A DNA stretch of 64,000 nucleotides from Cryptococcus deneoformans JEC21 (Eukaryota; Basidiomycota; Tremellomycetes; Tremellales; Cryptococcaceae): positions 96,001-160,000 of the forward strand of contig NC_006686.1 of assembly GCF_000091045.1 (NCBI RefSeq), read 5' to 3'. This document shows, piece by piece, positions 24,398 through 35,430 of this stretch (its first letter is position 1; the number at the start of each line of letters is the position of its first letter). The notes below the pieces were generated by a model that had not been told where the DNA came from, searched no databases, and saw only the letters and a list, made by a program, of their open reading frames with translations. The position numbers and the translations under genes were made by a program.

Positions 24398-24901
24398 ATT
24401 AAATTAGAGTGCATCCACAGGTTTTTGGGTCATGTATATCATTGTTATTTTCGCAATTCGTAAAGTCAAAGGTAACTAAAGGCTGTACCAAAGTCATCAC
24501 TGCGGTCGCTCTCTTGCTACACAGTCATTGTCACTGTCCACCAAAGTAAATATAAGAATTGTTTGACCTGATTCTGAAGGAGAGTATAAGGCTGTGATCG
24601 ACAAATCTTTCATCTTGACTCAAACTTTTGAACCTTTCTTTTAAGAAGCAACTTCGCATTTTTCCTGGCAAATTTCTATTTTCTCGTTCCTTTCCTGTTC
24701 AAATGCTTAAAGGATCGATATACTAAATTGGACCGAAATCCTAACGAATGTCTCATTCAAGAATCCAAAGAGGGGGCAAGAAAACTACTTATTCCTTCAT
24801 CTTGTTTCCCATCCTATTAACCCATTTTATTCCTTTCCCTACTCCTTGTCATTATCCAGACCACATCCTACAACCCACACATAAAACAAATACATTTTAC
24901 C
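24398..24901. other. Intergenic, downstream of RIX1
   Basis: No gene is supported. The pyrimidine-rich 24800-24900 segment directly before the ATG at 24902 would be the leader of the small ORF there, if that is a gene. Confidence 0.45.
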
Positions 24902-25090
24902 ATGCTCTTCCCAACCCCACTGCTCTTCCTGTTCTTCCCTTTCGCTCCTATCCCAGCTCTCGCTTTCCACCTCACCCCTGTACCTGCGCCCTACCCCACC
25001 CGAGTCCCGGTGGTTGATCCCTATCATCAAGTAGATCCTGAAACGGACCCTCTCACCGGCCAATTCTGGACGCACCCGCTTCGAGGATAA
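24902..25090 (+). CDS. Possible small secreted protein (62 residues)
   Basis: Not recognised. An ORF from a well-placed ATG begins with a clear signal peptide (LFPTPLLFLFFPFAPIPALA, cleavage likely after ALA). The mature part is Pro-rich and polar: FHLTPVPAPYPTRVPVVDPY, then HQVDPETDPLTGQFW. The frame stops at 25088. Directly downstream, in another frame, an open stretch to about 25209 looks coding: VPTATVTEDDSILHPWAAQL, then TEDDGPIMHTWAAHAINR, with an internal repeat. A frameshift or an unrecognised intron may join the two parts, but no donor with matching phase was found. Could be a chance ORF. Confidence 0.35.
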   Translation: MLFPTPLLFLFFPFAPIPALAFHLTPVPAPYPTRVPVVDPYHQVDPETDPLTGQFWTHPLRG

Positions 25091-25495
25091 GTGTGCCAAC
25101 GGCGACGGTTACGGAAGATGATTCTATTCTGCACCCATGGGCAGCTCAATTGACGGAAGATGATGGACCCATCATGCACACGTGGGCAGCACATGCAATA
25201 AATCGATGAGGCCTAATGCATGGTAGAAAGTTATATGCGTTGAAAGGAAGCGCGAGAGACAGTTGCGAATGAGTCTTGTAGCGTGAGTGAATGGTTAATT
25301 GCACTTATCGTAGCTTGAGGACAACTGTCGTCATCCACTGTGGTTATTAGTTGCGATGTAAAACATTGTGATCTGTAGATATTGAATAACCCCTTTTGGA
25401 GGTAAATTCCGCCAGAGCCTGGCATAGTTCTTCATGTCACCATGGTTTCAACAGACAACAAGGGAAACACCGCAGTACGCTGCATACTTACCTGA
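25091..25495. other. Intergenic with an orphan repeat-coding frame
   Basis: The first 120 bases include the frame with two copies of a TEDD...H.WAA motif (25115-25205). The remainder, to the stop of the methyltransferase gene at 25496, shows no coding signal. Confidence 0.35.
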
Positions 25496-26293
25496 CTATC
25501 CTTTCCATCGCCCCTTCCATACATCAATTCCCTCCCAATCTTCCCTACTCCACCCCCACCGTTCTACATCTCTCGCTACTCTTCTAACGGCAATTTTCTT
25601 GAGCTCGAAACCTTTTTGGCGACCGATTTCCAGTGCGCGGGAGATGAACACTGGGTCTCGGGCTTCGAGGGCGATATATATAGGTGGACGTTTTTCTTTC
25701 TCTTTTTCCTCTTTTGGTGGCGAAGGTGGTGATTTAGAATTGGAGGATAGATAGATGAGAGTGTCCCACAGAGGTTCGAGGATTTGTGGAGCATAGAATG
25801 TATCTGTCATGACCACCATATCCCATCCTTCTGCCACCCATTCCAGCTCTTTTACACTCTTTTCGCCCTGCTGTAATCGGCTAATATCCGTCCAGTCCAG
25901 TTTTCTCGCATAAACGTTGCAAGGTAATCTCGATCGAACGAGCCGATCCTTCCCAGTTTCGAGGTTGGGTGCTAAAACAGACGAGAAAACGGGCTCGATA
26001 TCTGTTGAAGTCACCTGATATCCCAGGGACGCCAGGACAAGGGATGTATACCCTATACCCGCACCTAGCTCTATCACTCTGAGGGCCTTTTCCGACATGG
26101 ATGAGGGCAATGAAGAGAGGTAAGAGGAGAGGACTTGGGCCGAGAGCCAAAGTGTTGTTCCCGTTGTTCCGATGCTAGTGCTGCCTGACGAGGAAATCTG
26201 TTTGAGAGGCAATATGACCGAGGGATCTTGTGGGAGAGGGTGGAAGAGGAGTTCGAGGTGCTTGGTATGACTGGCTGGGAGAGGCATGGCCAT
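25496..26293 (-). CDS. METTL21/EFM-type lysine methyltransferase (Methyltransf_16)
   Basis: SAM-dependent, probably protein-lysine, methyltransferase of the cytosol. The ATG at 26293 gives MAMPLPASHTKHLELLFHPL. The Rossmann motif I is RVIELGAGIGYTSLVLASLG, preceded by GTTGTTLWLSAQVLSSYL, which is the family's 'G..(V/T)W..a..L' block. Then come VTSTDIEPVFSSVLAPNLE (motif post I) and LDWTD. The family's hallmark D...Y is in MVVMTDTFYAPQILEPLWDT. The C terminus is charged (DVERWGWSREDWEGIDVWKG). The frame is open far upstream of this ATG (to 26557), but that part overlaps antisense the first exon of the peroxin gene; the 26293 start avoids this. The yeast relatives are Efm and Rkm5-type enzymes; the substrate is unknown. 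Confidence 0.85.
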   Translation of the reverse strand: MAMPLPASHTKHLELLFHPLPQDPSVILPLKQISSSGSTSIGTTGTTLWLSAQVLSSYLSSLPSSMSEKALRVIELGAGIGYTSLVLASLGYQVTSTDIEPVFSSVLAPNLETGKDRLVRSRLPCNVYARKLDWTDISRLQQGEKSVKELEWVAEGWDMVVMTDTFYAPQILEPLWDTLIYLSSNSKSPPSPPKEEKEKEKRPPIYIALEARDPVFISRALEIGRQKGFELKKIAVRRVARDVERWGWSREDWEGIDVWKGRWKG

Positions 26294-26450
26294 GGTGCTG
26301 TTGACAGGATTCACTATGTGTTTTTGTTGAAACAAAAAAATCGGTCGCGAGACCATCAGTGATGACGACGGCGGTTCGGCGGATGGCCACGACCGCTTTG
26401 GAGATGACGAAAACGACCATTTCGACTTTCTTTGACACCATATCAGCACA

Positions 26451-28281
26451 ATGTCGGTCCCTTCATACATCGCCTTGAGCCTCCCGCCGAGTGCCATCCA
26501 CATCCCCTCACCTTCCGCTACCAACATCTCCGCTTCTGCAACCTCTAGCAATGCCAAACCTCACCTTCCATTTCCGCCCTCGTCGGCACCTCGAGGAAAG
26601 CCAACAGGCTCAACGCTAGGGATGTCGCTCCCGTCCTTATCCACCAACGTGTCCGACATGCTGCTATCATCTTTGTTGCCTCCCAACCTGCCAAAACTGC
26701 CGTCTGGAGGTGCAAGAGGTATCGACGGAGGTGGACCGAGACAGCTCACGACGCAGAGAGAAGGGCTGACTGTACCGTTACTGAGCAACAACTTTCGGCG
26801 TTTCGTGACAAGGGTGGGTCTGATCAGTCGCATATAGAGCTATACTCAATCCTATTATAGGTTGGACCGGTATTCTGGCTTCAGGACCGGATAGAAGAGG
26901 TGCTTTACTGGAGGAAACCGGTGTGGACATGGGGATGGATGTTGACATGGGTGTTCATCTGTACGTCTTGACAGTCTATGGCCATAGCTGACATTAAGCA
27001 GGCTTCCAACCTCGGGTACTGCTTTTATTGCCTTCTCTCGCTCTCATCGTCCTCCTTTTACACATCCACGAACGCACCCATCCAGTACCATCTCTCATCG
27101 GGATAATATCACCACCACCTCTAGCTACTGCTCGGGTGCACCCTGAGTCCAGCACTGGCGATTCGAGTCCGGATAGGTCCTATACGGCGACTACTACAAG
27201 AGACGAATCGGGAGAGACGGTGGGCGTGCCGGTTGTGCCACCTAAAGAGGCCGAGAGCGGAGTGGATTATTTCATGAACATTCAGGCTATCCAAAATCTT
27301 ATGGGTTTGGTGTAAGTCCCTCGAGGCAACAATGCGAAATACTGCTGACAGGCTCATAGGTCTGATGCATATGACTATCTCGCTCCCATATTGAGCAACC
27401 TGCAATCCCCCAACACTTCGTCCCCAACATGCTTCCCGCTCACCCATACTCACATCATCCTACTTCTCCTCCCTCCCACATTATTCCTCCCTCTCGTTCC
27501 ATCTTGGCTTATCCCATACGTCATCCTCCCACTCGGTCTCCTTCCGCCTCTCGGCTTCCATCCCAACTTAACCCCTTGGCTCCTCTCCCTCCCTCGACAT
27601 CCGTCAATCCGCAAAACTAAATCAGTGCTCGAAAAATGGATCCTCACCGACAAGCTCCCCGACAAATACAGCGGCCACAAGATCTCACAAGTATATGTAT
27701 GGGAAAACGAGAGACTCGATCCGAAACTGGCTTCATCCTCCTCATCATTTACCGGCCCGATCCCAACGACGAGCTGGTCTGCTCGGTTCCTCCGACAAGG
27801 GGACCGACGAGCATGGATCAAGATCTCTGATGTGGCAGAGGGTGAGGAGTGTCTGTGGAAAAGCGTGGATGACACAGGTCTGCCTAACGGGGATGATGAG
27901 AGTGAAGTCGAAGCAAAAGTGTTGGCGCTCAAAGATGGGTGGGAGTGGTTACCAGAAGATTGGAAAGTGGACGTCAATGGTTTATGGAGTGAGAATGGTG
28001 TTGACGAGGGTGAGCCACTCTACAATTATATTTTCCATGTCCCAATCCTATCGCTAATGATGCGCGATATAGAGGGCTGGCTATACACTGATGACTCTTG
28101 GCAAAATCCTTCCCCAACACCTTACACGGAGCCTGACCTGCCAGCGAACTCTGCGTCTATCCCAGGACAATTGGTGCAATCGGTGCAAACAGGGAAGGAG
28201 AAAGATATGCCCGGACTGGGTTTGAGGAGGGTCACCAGACGGAGGAGATGGTGGAAGAGGGTTTATAAAGTGGATAGCTAA
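26451..28281 (+). CDS. Dysferlin-domain peroxin of the Pex23/24/28-32 group
   Basis: Integral membrane protein that controls peroxisome number and contacts with the ER. The ATG at 26451 gives MSVPSYIALSLPPSAIHIPS. After a Ser/Pro-rich tail, exons encode RFVTRVGPVFWLQDRIEEVL and YWRKPVWTWGWMLTWVFICF, then hydrophobic spans such as VLLLPSLALIVLLLHIHERT. NIQAIQNLMG and a second membrane block follow. The C-terminal dysferlin (DysF) region includes SQVYVWENERLD, DGWEWLPEDWKVDVNG, DEGWLYTDDSW and the terminal RRVTRRRRWWKRVYKVDS, matching the W-rich DysFN/DysFC pattern. About 530 residues. The start lies 158 bases from the divergent methyltransferase start, so they probably share a promoter. Confidence 0.88.
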
Positions 28282-28482
28282 GTTGTATATTCTCATGGAC
28301 GATTGCTTTGCTTTTATGATGTATCTTGATTTGCGTCCAAGTCTATGCGGTCGCGACGTGAAGCTGCAAAAGTTGTTCGGGTGAAGAGAAGGGGGCAACT
28401 TGCAATTCTGAAATGAAGGTTTACGCATCATATCGTAGCATTACAAAGATATTGATTGACTTTTCACGATCTTGAGCTCCCG

Positions 28483-29121
28483 CTAAGCCAAAAGGAGAGC
28501 ATATCGAACGGTCATGAGTAATGAAAGAGTCACCACTAACAGAACCATCAATCATCAACATCTGGGATCATCAACAACAAGGGTAGAGAGAGGAAGAGAG
28601 AGGAAGAGAAGGGTAACCGCTCACCAAGACCGGCAGGCATAAACTTTCTCGTCTTGTACAACCTCCACGACATCAATGTTAAGAGTACGGCGGAAACACC
28701 TGTTCCAAATCGTGGTGTTAGCCCACGATTTTTAGTATTTGTACTTTGCACTTATACTGTAGTAGCAGACGGCAAAAGGACGTACTGAGGGACGGAATAA
28801 CGTCGAGTGGGTCCTTGGATACTCTCTACAGAATCAATCGCCAACGATCAGCCCGCTGTTACCCCTCACCTTATTGTTACAAGCGAAAAGTACCACGTAC
28901 GTTAGCACCGTAGGCAGCTGCTATTCCGGACCCGACACCAGCACTGTGATACGTAAACCAATAAGCGCTTCGTTGCAATATGCGGAGCAGCTTCATCGAA
29001 ATCAGGGTCCAGAGACGTACACGGCAGAGATCACGGAACCCTTTCGAATCCCACCCATTACGCCGCCGATGGTCAAGAGAGAGGCGTAGGCGTAGCCAAG
29101 GTAATCCGAAGAGCTTGCCAT
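28483..29121 (-). CDS. TMEM14-family small membrane protein
   Basis: Small four-helix membrane protein of the TMEM14 family (the human member is mitochondrial and linked to haem or porphyrin transport). Four introns split it. The spliced protein begins MASSSDYLGYAYASLLTIGG and continues VMGGIRKGSVISAVAGVGSG. IAAAYGAN then RVSKDPLDVIPSLSVSAVLL follow, with TLMSWRLYKTRKFMPAGLVV as the family's 'R..KF.PaG' motif. It ends TLSLLMTVRYALLLA. About 103 residues, normal for the family. Donors GTACGT and GTGAGC and acceptors CAG/TAG keep the frame. It is convergent with the peroxin gene, with about 200 bases between their stops. Confidence 0.9.
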
Positions 29122-29539
29122 TATGTTGTGTATACCGGGGAAAGGAGTCTTTTTGTCGGATTATGTTAATGGACACTGGTAGCTGCTTCTCAAGCTGCCG
29201 AAGCCGTTATAAGTAGGAGGAGATAGGAAACTGGCACAATAATAGATCAAAGCGTCGGGATTCATAACTTATGAACGAAGTTCGAGTGCAGTGATCGGTC
29301 TTCGTAAGAGCGGCAAAAAATCATGATATCATATCGATTCGAAAACGATGATTCTGGAACTACTTACAACAACGGCGTGAACCTCACAGAATATTCCATC
29401 TATACCAGCAGCTGCAGCTCAAAACATCGATAGCAAAAGAATTTCCGAACCTATCACAATAAAAAATTTATTATAAATCTTGTATATATACGAATAAAAA
29501 AAAAACAGCGAATGCCCAAAGTGGTATAGTGCAAAATTC
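29122..29539. other. Intergenic, TMEM14 promoter and MFS 3' end
   Basis: AT-rich near 29450-29510, where the 3' UTR of the - strand MFS gene ends. I see no gene or repeat. Confidence 0.5.
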
Positions 29540-31742
29540 TTAGGCCCTGCCTTCTTCATCCTCTGCACTGCCTCTTGCCCCTTCCTCACTCCGTTCATTC
29601 ACACCGTTCACCCCTGCTTCTTCATCCTTCTTTGCCTGCTGAGCAGCCCTTGCATCGGCAATACCCTTTTCCTCCTCTTCTTTTGTCGCCATCTTATCGT
29701 TCTTCATCACGAGCGCACCGACAAGCGCGATGATAGACAAGGGCAATCCGATGATGAACACTTGGGAGAGGGTCTTGGTGTATGCTCTCAACACGGGTTC
29801 ACGGAGATCTTCGGGAACAGAAGTCCAGACGGCGGTGGCATCGTTGACGACGGCGGAAATGATTTCCTCGCTTATACCGGGAACCATGGATTTGAGGTGG
29901 CGCTGGATCATGTTTTCGAATACGCTACCGGACATGGAGAGGGCAACAATTCGGCCGGCGAAGCCAGCTTAGAAAGGATGTTAATGATGGAAAGTATGAA
30001 GAAGTATAAAAATGACTCACTGAACACGACCAAACCGGTACCGAGAGAAATCAACCAAGGCTCCTTCTTCAGATCGTGTTGAACAGCAACCATGACATTC
30101 TGCAAGCAACATCCAATACCAACTGCAAGGATAACCTGGTAGCCATATAAGTTGGCGATAGGAGTAGAATAGTCGGTACTATAGAAAAGACCGGAAGCGA
30201 TCGCGAGGAAGACAGGACCAACGCAAATAACGGGCTTGAATCGGCCGATTCTAGGGATAATTCGCGAAGTAAGGATAAGGATAAAGACTTGGACGAGAAT
30301 GAGAGGGAGAAGCTTGACACCGGCAGAAGTGGCAGAAGTTCCATGAACGGCTTGGAAAGTGAGACTAAGGATTGTTAATGAGGTCGCAATAAAGAAGAAA
30401 ATTACTCACGAGAGGTAATAGACAAGGATCATGAAGATACCAAAGACACAAAAGGAGACAATGGCCGCACCACTACGACAGTCGATTAGTCACTTATCCC
30501 AACGGAGGTGAAAGGTGGCTCACGCAACAGTCCTTCGCTTAAACAACCTGATCCTGAAATAGGAGATGCTCTCCTTGATGAAATACTCGTAGACACAGAA
30601 GGCGATGGGGAGGACACCAGCAAACACCAAAGTAACGATAACAGACGCGGAATCCCAGCTCCGCGTGACGCCACCCCATTGAGTAGCAAGGATGAAGCAA
30701 ACAGCCCAAGCCATGGAAAGGACGACACCAACCCAGTCACACATGAGCAATTGCTTGAGCATGGCTTTGGAGTAGCCCTTGTAAGAACTTTCACGACCAA
30801 GGGGGGGTCTGCTGGGCTGGAAGAAGAGGAGACAGCCGATGGCGACACCACCGAGAGGCAGGTTGATATAGAAACACCATCGCCAGCTGACATGGTCTGA
30901 AAAGGCACCGCCGATAAGAGGACCAATGACTGAAGCGATGGCAAAACTAAAAAAAAAAAGCATGAGCACGATAATCACTGGAAATACAAGCAATACTCAC
31001 CAGACACCGAACAGAGCAAAATACTGCGCCCTCGAATGCAAAGGCGTCAATTCAGCGATGATGACCATACCGCCACTAAAGATACCAGCCGCACCGGCAC
31101 CTGCCAAAGCTCGACCAAAAATCAAAACGTTCATATTGGGAGCGACACCACAGGCCAATGAACCCATTTCGAAGATAAAGACAGCAAAGACGATGACGTG
31201 CTTAGAGGGAAAAATGTTCATCAGTTGGGAATAGAGCAGGTTGAATGATAAGAGTGTGAGGCTGTGGAACGTTAGTTTGAATGTTGAGTAAGCAAGTAAA
31301 ACGCTTACAAGAACCCAGAGGTGAGCCATGACAGTTGGGTAAGAGAATTGAACTCGGCAGTAATTTTGGGAATGGCAGTAGCGACGATAAGTTGGTCTGC
31401 AATGGTGTCAATAAATTTGTCGAATCGAAAGACATTGAGCCACACCTACCTAATGCAAACAAAAAGACGGAAATCATAAGACTTCCAAAGATAGCCATAA
31501 ACCTCCATTTAGGGATCTCTAATGGAGCAGTAAAACCAGAATGGCCCTTTGGAGGAGTCTGGCCTCCAGTTCCTTGGACACTTGATTGATCGTCCGGTGT
31601 ATTAGCCACGGCGGACGAAGGAATGGCGGCACTGGCGGTTGGTAATGGATCTTCTTCCACACTAAACCTCTTTTCGCGGTCACCGTCTACGCTGATTGTA
31701 GTGGTTGGGGATACCATTGCAGAATGCTCTGAGAGCGCCATT
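29540..31742 (-). CDS. MFS multidrug/toxin efflux transporter, 14-TM DHA2 type
   Basis: Drug:H+ antiporter of the plasma membrane. The ATG at 31742 opens [21 protein letters not shown] hydrophilic tail leads to [20 protein letters not shown] and [20 protein letters not shown], which holds the 14-TM family motif 'LD.tIv.tAiP.I'. Next come SPSKH-type loop 2-3, then [40 protein letters not shown], and motif C-like [20 protein letters not shown] followed by [14 protein letters not shown]. The C terminus has [16 protein letters not shown], a last span ([20 protein letters not shown]) and an acidic tail. Several short introns. Related to fungal Azr/Fnx/TRI12-like exporters. It is clearly distinct from the two ATR1-like copies in the window. 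Confidence 0.88.
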
Positions 31743-32759
31743 GAGAATAGATTTTCAAGCGGCAAGATGGTGATGAAGGATAAACTGGAGCCATGGATGT
31801 TGCTTTATACTGTGGAAGTGTTCCTGCCGTGGCTTGGTCAGTCGCCCCGGCTTATTTTTTTCGAGAGTTGGCCGAAGCCCGAAGCATTATCTATGACTAC
31901 TTTATTAGTGTTAATTATGCTATAAAATTCCCGAATGGGGAATTCCGCTCTTGTAGCTTGCGTTTCAACTCGGCGGTCGGTCTCCGACTTCTACCTTTGT
32001 GCACAAACTAGAAATTTGACATAACGAAAGGTTCCGGCGGGAGTCTCGCTCTATTTAGCCTCCTTCGGGGTGGAAATATGGCATATGTTCAATGAATGCA
32101 TATGTTCAATGGATGTATATGCTGCTGGGCATTCTCTATTAATCTTCATGATCAGTGTGCAAACGACACGGTCAAGTGACTGAACGAAGTAGATTAGAAA
32201 CGACTACGAATGCCTACTACCAGTTGCTTGTCTTATCGATAACAATAGCTTATATATCTGTCGTCATAGCCTCGCTCAGATCATGAATTTCTGATACATG
32301 GAATTCGCTTCTTCGTCTTCGCATGTCTCTTTATCACTAAACATTATGCTTCTCTCAAAGCCATAGCTCGACGTCTAACCTGTTCACAACCTATATCAAC
32401 TAATTGTTGGGTGAGACAGCCATAATTGCATATTTTACGGGTTGTGAGCACCTCGGGTTTCGTTTCGCCACAAGCGCACGCATGGGCCAATGAACGCCTT
32501 CCGCATGCACCTATACTGGTTTTGAGCGGTGTTTGATGGTAACAAAATACGTCCAATAGGCTTAATTACACCCTTGATAAACACTAATAATCATGCCACA
32601 CAAAAAAGACAGCCAGAAAAAAACATAAATTCGAAACGAAATGAAATGAGAAGTCACTTCGGGTTTAATAATCTATCCAGAGACCTATCGATACGTACAT
32701 ATCATATATTTGTGATCTTTATTTACAGTATCTATCACGGGCGGCCAAGAATCCATCTA
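31743..32759. other. Intergenic between two - strand MFS genes
   Basis: Promoter of the DHA2 gene and 3' end of the second ATR1-like gene. A short tandem-like pair (CATATGTTCAATGAATG / CATATGTTCAATGGATG) is seen at about 32080-32120. No gene is supported. Confidence 0.5.
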
Positions 32760-34965
32760 TCAGTGCTCCGCCTTCTTTCTCTCATCATCTAAACGCTTGC
32801 CTTCAGTAGGCATCCTAACAAAAAGCCCGACAACAATAACAGCCATCGCCGCCAATGCTGTCCCAAAATAGAATGATACTCGATAGCCATACAATAAATC
32901 TGATTGGGAAAGGTTTTCGGGACCACGAACATAGCGTTCAACAGTCCCAGTCAATCCAAGTCCTATCGAATTACTATTGAAGATAAACATCGCATCAAAA
33001 TAAATTGCGAGAGCGACATACGAGTAGTTGGTAATCATACTGACTAGGCCTGCTGCGATCCCTTGAAATTCAACGTCTACCGAGTTACTGACGATCAACT
33101 GACCAGTCGCGAAGCTTAAATCTACCCATTATCGTCAATGCATGCGACTGTCACCGGGACAAAAATGACATACCAGGGCCAAATACTCCTATAAGGATAC
33201 TGAAGAACGTATTTCCCCAATAGGTACCGTCCACAGGAGCTGTCGCAGCGAGGATATTACCGATCATGAACGCACACATAGCGATAAAAAAGATGACATG
33301 CCCGGGCAGGCGATGGATGAGGAAAGGTACGGACAAAGCCGCTGTTACACCCCCAAAGACAAACGGGGTTGTTTGGGCCGTCATTGTCAAGGGTAGGGTA
33401 TAGCCCCGGATGTCATGGATGCTACAAAGCTTTAGTTCGATATCATAAAGGCCAAAGTAATGTCGTACTTACAACAAAGTAGTATACAGCAGAAAAGTAC
33501 CAAAGCTCATCCAGCCCAGCCATAATGAGAGATATACCAACAGATTCTTCCTGGTCAGAATCTCAAGCGGAACCAGGGCTTTTCTCCCTATACGCCTCTC
33601 CCATAAAAAGAACGCGACAAAAGTGACGATTGATACAATCAGCAAGACATACACATACACAGTTTCCCAGCCGACCACCGAAGCTTGATTCCAACAAAAG
33701 TTAAATAACCCCAGGGCAAGCGCCAGGAGTACCGCACCGGGTATGTCAAAATGACGTTCAGACCGAGGGGGAAGGTTTTGGTCAGGAGGAAGAATGTACA
33801 GCCCGATGGCGAGGAAAGCGGCTATGAATATCGCACTTGTCGGAGTTGTTTCAGAGAACAGAATTCTATCTCTTGGAAGATGACTCACACAAACCACCAT
33901 ATCCACCGCACGTCGACAAACTGTGCAAAGAGAGAAGCCACACCGCCGGATATACACCACCCTGCAGGTGCAAGTGCACCGAGGATAGCGAAAGTAACGT
34001 TGCGAACTTTGCCAGGAGGGTAGGTCCTCCCCAGGATTGCGAGGGCATTGGGTACTTTGTCCAAAGGTTATTCACTGAATGCCATGTTGCCAGGAAGATA
34101 AAACTCACAGCACATGGCAGAGCCAACACCTGTCAGAGCTCGGCAGATATCAAATGGGATGGGACTCTTGCAGAAGCCCGTGCCAATGTTTGCGGACATC
34201 AGGACAATGAAGCCAAGCACCCATATGAGTTTCGGACCACTGTGAAGTGTGAGCGGCTTGCCCGTGATCAATCGTTGTACTCACTATAAGTCACCTAGCC
34301 TACCAGAAGCAACAAGGAACATTCCGATAGTCAACCTATCCAATGTTAGCAGTCCCACGCTATGCTCAGGAAGGGACCTACCCATAGCTCGCAACCATCC
34401 AATTCAACTGGCCATTGTCAGTCGTCCCTAGATAGTCACCAATATAATGAAGCGGAATCATAACCATTCCCAGCTGTCCCTGGACAATCAATTGGGTAGT
34501 GCAGCAACATGTGATGAAGCAGAATCTGACGAATGAGGATTGGCCTTCGATCCATTGAACAGCCTCTCTTTCCGGCTCAGGACCCAATTCGATATCGTCC
34601 CCTTGAGGCCGAGACAGTTGACAGTGCAAGATGTCCGAAGATGCCTGCCTGTCATGCTCTGGGGTCGACGGCTGCTCCTGCTCATACGCACCCAAAAACT
34701 GTGGGCCAGTATCCTCCTCGATCCTATGCTCTCTCATATCTCCTGAAGATTTCTGATGGTACGAAAAGAACTTTTCGGTTTTCGGTGAAACTGTCCCCGA
34801 CTTATCGCACAGCGTCTGCTCAGATTCAACTCGTTTGTATTGGTCCACATTCGCAGTTTCCGTCGCAGAATCGACGGTATCTTGGCGTGGTTCATTTTGA
34901 GTGATCGGTGATTGGATCATTGGTGGTGGGGAAGCTGACGATGATCTCGTCTCGCGTACATTCAT
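32760..34965 (-). CDS. MFS transporter, ATR1-like (DHA2 type), copy 2
   Basis: Paralogue of the + strand gene at 18802-21109. A long hydrophilic N terminus (MNVRETRSSSASPPPMIQ onward) precedes the first span (FCFITCCCTTQLIVQGQLGM). Shared blocks are LTIGMFLVASGRLGDL, the VPNALAILGRTYPPGKVRNV region, FDIPGAVLLALALGLFNFCW and YLSLWLGWMSFGTFLLYTTL. The C terminus has VEFQGIAAGLVSMITNYSYV, GLGLTGTVERYVRGPENLSQ and VRMPTEGKRLDDERKKAEH. Two in-frame ATGs are possible (35028 and 34965). I prefer 34965 because a TATA-like ATATAAAAG sits at 35048-35056, only about 20 bases before the upstream ATG. The substrate is unknown. Exported toxicants are typical for the family. Confidence 0.86.
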
Positions 34966-35430
34966 GGTGTAGGTAGTGGAAATAAGTGAGACGTAACTGC
35001 ACAAATGAGATTCAAAGGGGTCTGCCATGCATGGTGGCAATACAAGGCTTTTATATGTGAAAAGGGGGGAAAAGCAGTGAGAAAGCAAGTTGAGTAGAGG
35101 GTTTGAAGAGAGATGAGAAATCGAGATCCAGTGGAGTCATAAATAAGAAAAAGTTTCTGATAATCGGTAAAAATAGCCCCAAGCCCCAGGGCCAGAAGTT
35201 TACCTCGTATGGCTCATCAAAAACTGTGGAATCTCCGGCTTTTGGCGTTAAAAGGACATACCTATTATTATCTGGCAAAAAGTGGTTGCTTGGAGGCGCA
35301 CTTTTGTCTTAATTAACTTAAAACTCAATGACGTCGTGAAAACGATGTGATATGGAAACGATTCTAAGGTACAGATATGCAAATACATGACAAGATTTCT
35401 ATCAATTGCTGTGATATCTCCTCTTGCACA
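34966..35430. other. Intergenic, promoter of copy 2 and 3' end of URB1
   Basis: Holds the TATA-like ATATAAAAG (read on the - strand, 35048-35056) for the MFS gene. No additional gene is supported. Confidence 0.5.
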
